From: Phaseolus vulgaris
Taxonomy: Eukaryota; Streptophyta; Magnoliopsida; Fabales; Fabaceae
Length of the DNA stretch: 64,000 nucleotides
Reading direction: 5' to 3'
Assembly: GCF_000499845.2 (NCBI RefSeq)
Contig: NC_023758.2
Coordinates: 12,001,927 to 12,065,926 of the forward strand
The notes under the pieces were generated by a model that had not been told where the DNA came from, did no database searches, and saw only the letters and a list, made by a program, of their open reading frames with translations. The position numbers and the translations under genes are program-made. Every line of letters starts with the position of its first letter. Position 1 is the stretch's first letter. Shown here piece after piece: positions 41,831 through 53,080 of the stretch.

Positions 41831-43673
41831 CCTAATTAAAAGTAACATGAAATATATACTCAAGCAGTCGAAATTTCATTAAAATTTAAATTTATTGAAA
41901 TTTAAAATTAATCTCACTTCAGCTCAGTTAAAATAATATTATTAGGTTAATTATTTAAAAAACATTTTATTAGATGAAGGAAATAAGATGTTTATAAAGC
42001 ATTAAATAATATGAAGGTTTGGAAAATAGTGAAGAAACTATCTAAAAACATCACATCATGATTAATAAGAAACAAAAAGTACAATCCCACGTTAATTCTG
42101 TAGTGAGGATTTTAACTCATTTTTAGGACCACTTTTGTTAAATTTATTGAAAAACACCCAAAACTATCATTCTCTTGTATTAGCCTCACCTCCTTGCATG
42201 ACTAGTTAAGCATCCCGAATCAACCCCACCTTCTTATATTTTGTACCTTTCTTCCCATGTTCTTGTCATATGGAATCCATTTCTGATACACAAAATACCC
42301 ATAAACCGTATCAAACTTTTAAATCATGGACACAATAAGAAAAACAAACAAACACCACAAATAACTCATCATTTTTCACAACAACACTTCTCATCACAAA
42401 GTCCCGTTTTCATATTATTAATTTTAATTAGTAGTTTGTTAAGCAAACCAAAACAGTCTTATGCCATCATAGGTGATCACAAAAACAATTTAAAAGAATA
42501 GAAAGTAGTATTTATTACTTTGGCATGGGAATTAAATTAAGAAAGAAATGAATCTAATTGTCATGGTACATATTCCAGAATTGTGTGTAGGTTATCCAAG
42601 AGTACAATTTTGCTTGGATTGAAAAAGGACACATTGTCGAAATTTATTGGGCACATGCCGAGTGTTAGGTGGCATGAGGGAATTGAAGAATGAAGGGAAT
42701 GTTTCGAGGGAGATGCTCCCTCTCTCTGCACCAAATTTCTCTCCCCAATTAATAATGTACATTGCGGTGTTAAATGTTCTTCTTCCCCAAGCAGAGGGTG
42801 CATGTGGAGGTGTCCCTTGAGAAGGAAAACACAACACACATGGTTAATGAAGGTAGCGCAGTGAAATGCATGCCAAGTGTTTGATGGTTTTGGTCCACCT
42901 TTTCGGCCTTCCCCATGTGAAATCCTCAAGGGCCTTCTGAATCTAAGACAAGCTCAATAGATGGGGTCTTGCCTCTCAGTCAAACAACATTGACCTGGGC
43001 CAATACAATGATCCTCACAAACACACTCATCAAAACCCTACATCTAACATCATACTTACTGTTTATCCACCTCCTCTTGTTGCCCACATCTTTATCATCT
43101 CTTCAATTCTCCTCTCCAAACCTATCATTGCTACCAATGCATGGGGGAAAACAATCTTTTTCCTACTAAGTTTTTCAGTCCCATGGTGGAGTGAAAAAAC
43201 AAGAAATATACTATTGTTAATGCCATGCTACAGTGTAAGTGCTTATGCCAGTTTTTTCTTCAAACTAAACAGGAATGGACTATAATTAAAATTATTGAGA
43301 GTATCTCCAGGGGAATAACTTTAACTAAATAATTAAACTTATTATTCAAGGGTTTCTTAAAGTTGTTCCAAGTATCTGTCCAAAAGAATTTTTGACCTCC
43401 TACAACAATTCCTGTACTTTTATTTATACTTGTGGGGGGCACAGTAGTTAGATTTTGTTCTGAACTTTCATTATGTTGCCCCTTGAATCTCTATGCAAAA
43501 GTAAGTTCTTTTTCTAAGCAATAAGACCAGTTGATTCCAACACTATGCTACAGCTGAATGCTGCATATATTGATTTTTAAAACATGACCCTCTAATCTAG
43601 ATTAAAAAAGACTACAATATTTGATGATATTTTATGTTGTTGAAGATGTATCAATTAGAAATAAGAATATTTT
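41831..43673. other. Region without recognised genes, with one GC-richer island
   Basis: 42561-42929 has an open minus frame of 122 codons (MRISHGEGRKGGPKPSNTW) in a stretch richer in G/C than its surroundings; no domain is recognised. 42960-43170 is likewise open for 66 codons on the plus strand. The rest is AT-rich. Confidence 0.35.
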
Positions 43674-43840
43674 TGTCGGAGATCCACGTCGACTAGATAC
43701 GAGGACAATTCATTTTATATAAGTGGGTGCAAACTTCATCTCATGAAACGATTTTATAGAGTTGAGTTAGACTTAAAGTTCACTTTGTAATATGATATTA
43801 GAATCATTTAAAATCTATTATAATAAGAGTTTATTAGGTC
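43674..43840 (+). repeat. Short LTR and PBS relic of the Copia-4 family
   Basis: tgtcggagatcc to ctttgtaata (43674-43792) matches the 121-bp LTR at 62218-62338 (ataagtgggtgcaaac, gttgagttaggcttaaag). It is followed by tgatattagaatc, corresponding to the PBS tggtatcagatcc. Further similarity ends by about 43840. Confidence 0.75.
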
Positions 43841-44735
43841 ACATACGAATTGATAGTCTCAACCTAAAGAGCGTGTATTACATCGAATAAAAATAAAGAC
43901 TATATTAAAAATACATGTTTTGTTTTGATCAATGATTTTTTTTACTATAGGAAATAGTAATATAACTCTACAATAGTTTTTCATCTTAATGCATCACCAG
44001 ATCAATTAAATACATAGAACATGCTGAAGAATTTATAAACAAACTTATAAATCCGAGTACCTTAATGTTTTGCCGTTTTGAGTTGATAAAGATGTTGAGA
44101 AATTTTACCACTAAAGTGCAAGTGCAAGGAGAAAGGTAAACACACTAACATTGATGATAACAAAAGATGCCAGATTCTTCTATATATGATTGTTCTAATT
44201 ATCCAAACGGGGTGGTCACAATGTGATAACTACAACACAAAACCAAGAACTGGCAAGTCTTGGTCACGAAAAGGAAATGCAAATGGGTCACATGCATTCA
44301 TCAACTTATTCCTTGTCCCTTTCTTATTCCATGAATTATAAGGCATATCATACATACTCTTCAATGTATAATAATGAAACACTCTTTGTAGGTTCCAGCA
44401 GATACCAAAACCAATCCTTTTATCATGTTTTCAATCGTTGCTGCCTCTTAACTTAAATCACGGAGAAGCAGATGGATAAATCTCTTTAGTCTTTTCCACA
44501 CCAAGTAGCTAGGATGGTAGTTACAATCATAACACTTTTTAGCTTTTTCTACATTTTTTTTTTCTCACCCTCTTAATTTCACCTTTCATGTATGTGGCAT
44601 AATTTTTGGGTAGTTCAATTACTCACCAGAAGAATCAAAGTTAAGTTTGGTTGGATCCTTGCTTTTTAGAAAGATAATTACTATAAAAAGACAAAAAAAT
44701 ATTCGACCGAACAGAAACAAATTTATGTACCAATA
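43841..44735. other. AT-rich flank of Gypsy-C
   Basis: No gene seen; short open frames carry no known domain. It ends with the target-site duplication gaaat (44736-44740). Confidence 0.5.
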
Positions 44736-44740
44736 GAAAT

Positions 44741-45306
44741 TGTACTGGTAGGCACCGGACGAACGCACGTGGCCGACCGGCCTTATACACTAAATGGAAA
44801 CGAACGCACGTGGCCGACCGGCCTTATACACTAAATGGAAACGAACGCACGTGGCCGACCGGCCGTATACACAATAAATGTAAGGGCATTTATGTGACAA
44901 GCTAAGGTGGTTAAGATACACCTCCGAAGAATAAGGAATATGCGTTTAGAGAAGATATGTTCCCCGGGTATTCCGGAGCACGACTGACAAGACATATCCA
45001 TAACCACCCTGAGCCCAAGGGATAGAAAGCCCATTAGGCAATCCTATAAATACTGTGCTCAAGCCAGAGAAAGGTACGTTTTCATTCACTTACGAAACTG
45101 CGCTTAGAATCTCATACTTACTTGAGCGTCGGAGTGCCTTCGTAGGTACCCTCCCCCGCCCGACCGAAGTTGATACCACGAAGGGACGACCGACCAAAGG
45201 AGACAGCAAGAAAGGACAGTCGACCAGAGGAGAAGAAGGTCAACACGTCAGCAATTGCACCACGTCAACCGACCGTGCTTGGGCCCCATCTCTCCACTCA
45301 GGTACA
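44741..45306 (+). repeat. Gypsy-C 5' LTR
   Basis: TGTACTGGTA to AGGTACA. Near its start a 41-bp unit (cgcacgtggccgaccggcc...) repeats about three times (44760-44880). TATAAATA at 45045-45052 is the likely TATA box. The U5 motif cttgagcgtcggagtg is at 45121. Differences from the 3' LTR are at 45143, 45177, 45279 and 45282. Confidence 0.96.
45045..45052 (+). promoter_or_regulatory. TATA box of the Gypsy-C 5' LTR
   Basis: TATAAATA in cctataaatactgtg, about 260 bp before the LTR end. The same box lies at the same place in the 3' LTR (53385-53392). Confidence 0.65.
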
Positions 45307-45330
45307 ATTGGCGCCCACCGTGGGGCCGAG
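45307..45330 (+). other. Primer-binding region of Gypsy-C
   Basis: attggcgcccaccgtggggc follows the LTR. TGGCGCC fits the 3' end of a tRNA ending GGCGCCA. Gypsy-B has the decayed form at the same place. Confidence 0.65.
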
Positions 45331-45356
45331 GCAAATCTTCAATTTTTGAAGCTATA

Positions 45357-48300
45357 ATGGTTGCAACAAGAAACAACAACGACGCTATGGCAGAACAGAT
45401 GACTATGATTCAAATCCTCCAAGCTCAGATGGAGGAACTGCGACAAAAGGGGATGGAAGACCATCGTCAACATGAAGAAGATAGACGCCTCCAAGAAGAA
45501 GATAGACGCCGCCAAGAAGAAGAAATCGCCTTATTAAGAGAGCAGAATGCACGACTCCAACAACAGGTCGATAATCCCGAACGAGAAGGCCAATCCCATA
45601 TGGCCGACCGAACCGCCTCTCGCATACCTACACCTGCCAATACCAATCCTGCTTCCAGAGCTGAAACAGTCGAAAGAAAGTCAAGGAAAAGGGGTCATCC
45701 TTTTACAGACGAAATTATCACCACTCCACTTCCTGACAAATGGAGAGGCCTCGTCATTAAACTCTATGACGGCTCGACCGACCCGGACGAACACTTAAAT
45801 GTCTACAAGACGCAAATGACTTTGTATACCACAGATAACAATGTGTGGTGTAAAGTATTTCCCACGTCGCTCCAGGGAGAACCTCTTACCTGGTTCACAG
45901 AGCTGCCTCCAAACTCCATTAACGATTTTGACACCCTAGCCGCAAAATTCTCCACTCAATATGCCACTAGCCGACCGCATCACATGTCCTCCATGTCTCT
46001 CCTAGCGGTACAACAAGAAAAAGGTGAATCTCTTAGAACCTTTCTAGATAGGTTCAACAAAGCATGCATGAACATCCGAGGGCTCAAACAAGAGGTTGCA
46101 TTGCACCATTTGGTCTCGGCCATCCGACCGAGCCGTTTCACTGAAAGTCTCATCAAGAAACCACCTCAAGACATGGAGGACCTTCGAACTCGAGCAACCA
46201 AATTCATGCAAATCGAAGAACACATTGATTACCATCAACGGTTCAAAGCTGTCGGATTCAGAGCCCTTAAAGACCAAACCCAAAGTAAAGAAAGAGAAGT
46301 CGAAACCGAACGAACCGTCCGAACCACTCTGAGGTCCGACCGGAATAGGGGAGGCCGAATCCCCAGGTTTAACAGTTACACCCCTTTAACTGTGCCGAGA
46401 GGACGAGCCCTAGATGAAGCACTACAAACGGACCTAATCCCGACATTGAAGCAGTATCAAACACCACCGAATGCAGATACTGCTAAGCGTTGTCAATACC
46501 ATCAGAATTTCGGTCACACGACCGAAGGATGTCAAGCTTTGAAGGATAAAATTGAAGAACTCATCCAAGCTGGCCATTTACGGCAGTTCGTCAAGAGGAC
46601 AAGGAGTTCAAGATCCCCACCACGGAATACTGACCGTCCTTCCCGTGGTGTCGACCGGTCGTACCGTAACGATTACAAACGCCACACTGACCGTAGCCAG
46701 ACTTCGCGAAAACGCAGCGAAAGCCCCGTTCGGCGTACACGCCCCCGTAGCACAAGTCCCGACCGAAACGCCCGACCTCGCCAACGAGTCCGCGAAGTCA
46801 TCAACATGATTGCTGGACCCGTTAACTTGGGCGAACCGAACCACGAAACAAATTATATAGCTGGAGGATTTGCCGGTGGCGGGTGCTCAAATTCCGCCCG
46901 AAAGAAACATCTTCGTGACATCCAGTCCGCTCATGCTACCACGAGGAAGCGTCCACATATACCTCCGATTACTTTCACTGACGAAGACTTTACAGCCATA
47001 GATCCAGCCCAGGACGACCCCATGGTCATCACTGTAGAAATTGACAAGTTCGCAATTGCCAAGACTTTGGTAGATCAGGGTAGCTCGGTCGACATATTGT
47101 ATTGGGACATTTTCAAGAAAATGCGCATCCCAGAAGCACATATTCAGCCCTATAACGAACAAATTGTAGGGTTCTCAGGTGAACGGGTCGATACTAAGGG
47201 GTACATAGACTTGTACACAACCTTTGGTGAGGAAGACGGCCTCCATAAAACAATAAACGTACGATACCTCCTGGTTAACGCACAAACTTCCTACAACATC
47301 CTGCTCGGTCGTCCGTCCATTAACAGATTAAAAGCCATTGTGTCCACTCCACACTTAGCCATGAAATTCCCCTCGGCTAACCACGACATTGCAACCATCC
47401 ATGTCGATCAAAAAACCGCTAGAGAATGCTATGTAGCAAGTTTGAAAAGTGAGCCAACTCGACGACTCTATACAACCAATACGGACGACCGAGTCCCGCA
47501 AAAACGAGGACGTTCCCCCACACGGCGTTCCGGACGACACATGTCCCGTCGTCAAATGATAGCCCTTGTTGACCTCGACCCTCGCATGGACGATCCCCGT
47601 ATGGAAGCAGGAGAAGACTTGCATCCATTCCCGCTTCGCGATGATCGCCACACTACGCACATCGGTACTTCGCTGAAACCGGACGACCGAATGGCCATCG
47701 GGACGACACTTGTTAAAAATTCCGATCTTTTCGCCTGGACGGCCGCTGATATGCCTGGCGTAGACCCACAGGTTATCACTCACCGATTATCACTGTATAG
47801 AGAAGCTAAACCAATAGCTCAAAAGAAAAGACATATAGGCGAGGAACGACGTCAAGCCGCACGTGAGGAAGCCGACAAATTGTTACAGGCTGGATTCATT
47901 CGGCAGGCCCATTACACCACATGGCTAGCCAACGTGGTTATGGTGAAGAAAGCGAACGGAAAATGGCGTATGTGTGTTGACTACACAGACCTCAATAAAG
48001 CTTGCCCAAAAGACTCGTATCCTCTGCCTACCATTGATCGTCTCGTCGACGGTGCAGCCGGGCATCACATCCTCAGCTTCCTTGATGCCTACTCTGGCTA
48101 TAATCAAATCCAAATGCACCCGGCCGACCGGAAGAAGACGGCCTTCATGACTGATTCCGGCAATTTCTACTATGAAGTAATGCCCTTCGGACTCAAAAAT
48201 GCCGGAGCCACTTATCAAAGACTAATGGACCACGTATTCCACGACATGATTGGTAGGAATGTTGAAGTCTATGTCGATGACATCGTCGTCAAGTCCGACT

Positions 48301-49145
48301 CATGCAAACAACATATTGCCGACCTAAAAGAAGTTTTTCAGGCCCTCCGCCAACACCAGATGCGACTCAATCCGGACAAGTGTGCGTTCGGCGTCGAAGG
48401 GGGGAAGTTCTTAGGTTTTATGCTAACTCATAGAGGCATAGAAGCTAACCCCGAGAAGTGCAAAGCTATCTCCGAAATGCGAAGTCCCAACTCCATTCAG
48501 GAAATTCAGAGACTTATCGGCCGACTCACCGCACTATCCAGATTTGTTCCTAAACTCGCCGAACGAACGAGGCCAATCGTCCGACTACTGAAAAAAGCAT
48601 TCCGCTTCGAGTGGTCGACCGAATGTGAGGAAATTTTCCTCGATTTGAAAACTTTTTTATCAACCCCGCCGGTCATCCAGAAACCGGACGCACGAGAACC
48701 CATCATAGTCTACCTCGCCGTTTCACACGAAGCCGTCAGCTCAGTCTTAGTGCAAGAAATTAATTTTGAAGAACGGCCGGTTTACTTCGTCAGCCGCGCC
48801 CTTCATGGCGCCGAAATCCGATACCAGACGATCGAAAAGGTAGCCATGGCCCTCATCATTACCGCCCGACGAATGCGTATGTATTTTCAGAATCATCGGA
48901 TTATTGTTCGGACAAATTACCCTATTGTAAAGATCCTCACTAAACCAGATTTAGCCGGACGAATGATCGGTTGGACGATCGAACTATCCGAATTCCATAT
49001 TCAGTACCAACCACGCGGAGCGATCAAGTCGCAAGCTCTCGCCGACTTCGCAGCTGAACTCACTACTTCTTCAGCCGGCCGGTTTACTTCGTCAGCCGCG
49101 CCCTTCATGGCGCCGAAATCCGATACCAGACGATCGAAAAGGTAG
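45357..49145 (+). pseudogene. Gypsy-C gag-protease-RT-RNase H polyprotein, cut by a duplication
   Basis: ATG at 45357 (MVATRNNNDAMAEQM), first Met after the PBS; the open frame extends 34 codons upstream. Gag has an N-terminal Glu/Arg-rich coiled coil (residues about 15-75), capsid motifs (LYDGSTDPDEHLNVYKTQM, LAVQQEKGESLRTFLDRF), and a CX2HX4HX4C knuckle near residue 378 (CQYHQNFGHTTEGC). Protease: LVDQGSSVDILYWDIF near residue 571. RT: WRMCVDYTDLNKACPKDSYP, FLDAYSGYNQI, MPFGLKNAGATYQR, YVDDIVV (48270-48290). RNase H-like connection starts at WSTECEEIF. At 49077 the duplicated 302 bp enter in another frame and translation ends at 49145. The polyprotein would serve assembly, processing and reverse transcription. 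Confidence 0.93.
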
Positions 49146-49378
49146 CCATGGCCCTCATCATTACCGCCCGACGAATGCGTATGTATTTTCAGAATCATCG
49201 GATTATTGTTCGGACAAATTACCCTATTGTAAAGATCCTCACTAAACCAGATTTAGCCGGACGAATGATCGGTTGGACGATCGAACTATCCGAATTCCAT
49301 ATTCAGTACCAACCACGCGGAGCGATCAAGTCGCAAGCTCTCGCCGACTTCGCAGCTGAACTCACTACTTCTTCAGCC
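48775..49378 (+). repeat. Perfect 302-bp tandem duplication in Gypsy-C pol
   Basis: 48775-49076 is repeated at 49077-49378 with no difference that I can find. 302 is not a multiple of 3, so the second copy is read in another frame. The junction (tcagccggccggttta) shows short microhomology (gcc/ggcc). Confidence 0.95.
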
Positions 49379-50257
49379 GAGACCGAACATTCATCATGGA
49401 TCTTATATGTTGATGGCTCCTCGAACGAGAGGTCGTGCGGCGCTGGAGTTGTTTTGGAAGGCCCCGGCGAGATTGTCATCGAGCAAGCCCTCAAATTCGA
49501 CTTCAAAGCTTCAAACAACCAGGCCGAATATGAAGCCATATTAGCCGGTCTACGTCTCGCTCAAGAATTAGAAATCACTAAGTTAATTTGCAAAAGTGAT
49601 TCCCGGCTTGTCATCGGTCAGCTTAACGACGAATATGAAGTCCGAGAAAGCTTTTTACAGCGATACTATCACTTAGTCAAACAGTCGATGAGCACCTTTT
49701 CTGAAATTTCTATGCAGCACGTTCGACGCGATCACAATACCCGCGCGGACGCCTTGTCCCGGTTAGCAACCACGAAGTGTAAAGGAATGCATCGGTCGGT
49801 CATCCATGTTACGCTTGCACGCCCAAGCATCGACCTACAGGAATGCCTGACGACCGACACGGAATCTACTTGGATTACCCCAATCAAGCAATATTTACTC
49901 GACGGCACATGTAGTCCTCTCGGCGAAAAAACCATGAAGCTGCAGGCCGCCCGTTTTGTCTTAATCGGCGACGACCTTTATCGCCGAGGTTATACCCAAC
50001 CACTCCTTAAATGTTTGACACCAGACCAAGCTTCCTATGTCATCAAAGAGTTGCACGAAGGAATTTGCGGAACTCACTCCGGCGCACGGACAATGGCTGC
50101 CAAAGTATTCCGGGCTGGTGGATACTACTGGCCGACCGTCCAAGGTGACTGCACCAATTTCGTACAAAAATGTCTTAAATGCCAAGAGTTTGGCACTTTG
50201 TCCCATCAAAAGCCTGAGGAACTCCATTTTATGTTATCACCTTGGCCGTTCGTCTAA
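49148..50257 (+). pseudogene. Gypsy-C RNase H and integrase N-terminus (second frame)
   Basis: The frame begins inside the second duplicate copy and continues into RNase H: ILYVDGSSNERSCGAGVV (Asp), NNQAEYEAILAGLRLA (Glu), KLICKSDSRLVIG (Asp), DHNTRADALSRLA. Then the integrase zinc finger: HEGICGTHSGARTMAAKVF, YYWPTVQGDC, KCLKCQEFG. It ends SPWPFV-stop at 50255-50257. In the family this codon is usually Gln (WPFxQWGMDI), so a CAA-to-TAA change is likely. The ATG at 49148 is not a real start; the region is the continuation of gag-pol. Confidence 0.9.
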
Positions 50258-50263
50258 TGGGGT

Positions 50264-51097
50264 ATGGACATCATTGGTCCTTTCGCCCCCGGTAAAGGCC
50301 AGTGTAAATTCTTACTAGTCGGAATTGATTACTTCACCAAGTGGATCGAAGCCGAGCCCCTGACTGCAATCACCGCCCGCAATGTTCAAAATTTCGTATG
50401 GAAAAATATCGTTTGCCGCTTCGGGCTTCCACAAATCATCATCACCGATAACGGTCGGCAATTCACCGACCGAACGTTAGCTGAATTTTACGAGAAGCTC
50501 CACATCAAACATATCGCTAGTTCAGTCGAACATCCGCAAACAAACGGACAGGCAGAAGCTGGAAACAAAGTTATTTTGAACGAACTGAAGAAACGTCTCG
50601 GCCCAGCAAAGGGCAACTGGACTGAAGAACTCTTAGAAGTATTATGGGCATATCGCTGTACTCCTCAGACGACTACACAAGAAACGCCGTACAGCCTAAC
50701 GTATGGCACCGAAGCTATGATCCCCGTCGAAATTGGCGAACCCTCTCTCCGCCGGCAAACCCTTGATCTTGATCTAAACAAGGAAAGCCTCTCGGTCGGT
50801 CTCGATCTCATCAACGAACTCCGGGACAAGTGTAGAATTAGAGAAGAAGCATGCAAAATTCGGGCGGCCAGACGATACAACTCCAAAGTTAAACCAAGAT
50901 TGTTCCACAAAGGCGACTTAGTATGGCGAATGCGGAGCAGCGCACAGAAGGAAGGAGGCAAGTTCTCCAACAATTGGGAAGGACCTTTCCGCATAGCTGA
51001 TACGGCAGCCGGTGGAGCCTATTATTTAGAATATTTATCTGGGAAGGAAATACCGAGAACGTGGAATGCCACACATCTCAAATTTTATTACAGTTGA
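50264..51097 (+). pseudogene. Gypsy-C integrase catalytic core and C-terminus
   Basis: Frame MDIIGPFAPGKGQCKFL contains the DDE triad: Asp in GMDIIGP, Asp in IIITDNGRQF, Glu in HPQTNGQAEAGNK. The C-terminus has the chromatin-binding-type segment GDLVWRMRSS ... NWEGPFRI and ends PRTWNATHLKFYYS with TGA at 51095-51097. No internal lesion. It is cut from the rest of pol only by the nonsense codon at 50255. Function in the family: insertion of the cDNA into the genome. Confidence 0.92.
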
Positions 51098-51194
51098 ACT
51101 CTTTCCTCGCTTAGTCGGTTTTTCCCTAAGGAGGGTTTACGACCGGAAAGGTTTTAACGAGGCACTAAATTAAAATCCAAATCTCCTAGTCCTT

Positions 51195-52735
51195 TACTCA
51201 ATTCATATCTCGTTCGGCATCAGAATTATTACTTTAACGTAATAATAATTATTTATGCCTCGTTCGGCATCAGAATTTATCGGATTTATATATGCCTCGT
51301 TCGGCATCAGAATTATTACTTTTTACGTAGTCAGAATTTTATATGCCTCGTTCGGCATCAGAATTATTACTTTAACGTAATAATAATTATTTATGCCTCG
51401 TTCGGCATCAGAATTTATCGGATTTATATATGCCTCGTTCGGCATCAGAATTATTACTTTAACGTAATAATAATTATTTATGCCTCGTTCGGCATCAGAA
51501 TTTATCGGATTTATATATGCCTCGTTCGGCATCAGAATTATTACTTTTTACGTAGTCAGAATTTTATATGCCTCGTTCGGCATCAGAATTATTACTTTAA
51601 CGTAATAATAATTATTTATGCCTCGTTCGGCATCAGAATTTATCGGATTTATATATGCCTCGTTCGGCATCTGAATTATTACAACGTAATCAGAATTATT
51701 TATGTCACGTTCGGCATCAGAATTATTTACTCAATCTGATGCCTCGTTCGGCATCTGAATTATTACCTCAACGTAATCAGAATTATTTATGCCACGTTCG
51801 GCATCCGAATTATTTACTCAATCTTATGCCTCGTTCGGCATCTGAATTATTACCTTAACGTAATCAGACTTTTTTATGCCACGTTCGGCATCAGAATTAT
51901 TCACTTTTTTATGCCACGTTCGGCATCAGAATTATTCACTTATTTATGCCTCGTTCGGCATCAAAATTATTCACTTATTTATGCCTCGTTCGGCATCAGA
52001 ATTATATTATTACCTCAACGTAATCATAATTATTATGCCACGTTCGGCATCCGAATTATTTACTCAATCTTATGCCTCGTTCGGCATCTGAATTATTACC
52101 TTAACGTAATCAGACTTTTTTATGCCACGTTCGGCATCAGAATTATTCACTTATTTATGCCTCGTTCGGCATCAGAATTATTCACTTATTTATGCCTCGT
52201 TCAGCATCAGAATTATATTATTACCTCAACGTAATCATAATTATTATGCCACGTTCGGCATCCGAATTATTTACTCAATCTTATGCCTCGTTCGGCATCT
52301 GAATTATTAGCTTAACGTAATCAGACTTTTTTATGCCACGTTCGGCATCAGAATTATTCACTTATTTATGCCTCGTTCGGCATCAGAATTATTCACTTAT
52401 TTATGCCTCGTTCGGCATCAGAATTATATTATTACCTCAACGTAATCATAATTATTATGCCACGTTCGGCATCCGAATTATTTACTCAATCTTATGCCTC
52501 GTTCGGCATCTGAATTATTACCTTAACGTAATCAGACTTTTTTATACCACGTTCGACATCAGAATTATTCACTTATTTATGCCTCGTTCGGCATCAGAAT
52601 TATTCACTTATTTATGCCTCGTTCGGCATCAGAATTATCTTATTACTAATGTAATCAGAATTATTTATGCCTCGTCCGGCATTAGAATTATCTTATTACT
52701 TTAATGTAATCAGAATTATTTATGCAAGTGTGCAT
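51195..52735. repeat. Gypsy-C 3' tandem array, about 35 units with higher-order structure
   Basis: The core tgccTCGTTCGGCATCagaa (variants tgccACGTTCGGCATC) occurs about 35 times. Spacer sequences alternate (tatcggatttat; tacgtagtcagaatt; taacgtaataataatta). From 52036 to 52660 a 211-bp block of five cores repeats three times (cores at 52036, 52247 and 52458 share the ccgaattattt variant). GCC-tcgttc-GGC can form a small stem-loop. No protein is intended; open frames here are repeat translations. Confidence 0.93.
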
Positions 52736-52960
52736 TGCCCACATGTCGGGTCCAGCAATTTTCTATGCCACATTGTTCATTAACTCTTCAAAAGAGGCGT
52801 CAGGCTGTGGGCCAGGGGTCTCCCCCTCGGCCTCCTCATTTAAATTATCATCGGGGTTGATCGGCACCAGCTTTCCATCAACTATTATTTTTTCTGTCGT
52901 ACTGGTCGTCCTCCAGGGGTGCTCCATGCAGGCAGGCCGCTTGTCCGATGCCTAACCGAA
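52736..52960 (-). pseudogene. Antisense extra-gene remnant in Gypsy-C
   Basis: The minus strand reads STTEKIIVDGKLVPINPD then DNLNEEAEGETPGPQPD, ASFEELMNNVA, a stop, and KIAGPDMWAMHTC. It is GC-rich and coding-like on the minus strand only. It resembles the C-terminal tail of the antisense gene in Gypsy-A (FSELDSSKTVVEGKLV) in position and in the V-(D/E)-G-K-L-V string. The upstream domain is gone. A captured or residual extra gene is inferred. Confidence 0.6.
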
Positions 52961-53060
52961 AATATTCTTCGCTAATGCGAACGTCCCGTCATTCCGTTAA
53001 ATTTAATGTCTGACAACTCGAAAGGCACAACAATTATTACGACTCTTCGGCTTTTATTCA

Positions 53061-53080
53061 CCTCGAGCCTGGGGGGCAAG
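53061..53080 (+). other. Polypurine tract of Gypsy-C
   Basis: cctcgagcctggggggcaag directly before TGTACTGG; the purine run GGGGGGCAAG is the core. Confidence 0.8.

Noticed and set aside
42910..42950. cctcaagggccttctga, similar to a plant miR477-type string
   Set aside because: Mismatch in several positions and no convincing hairpin partner found by eye.
47355..47783. Antisense frames of 70-140 codons within Gypsy-C gag-pol
   Set aside because: Shadows of the long sense frame; no coding signal of their own.
49148..49150. ATG as the start of a separate Gypsy-C protein
   Set aside because: It lies inside the second copy of the duplication and is only a Met within RNase H; the true start of the polyprotein is far upstream.
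51655..52704. Series of open frames starting MPRSASELF
   Set aside because: These are translations of the Gypsy-C tandem units in different frames.
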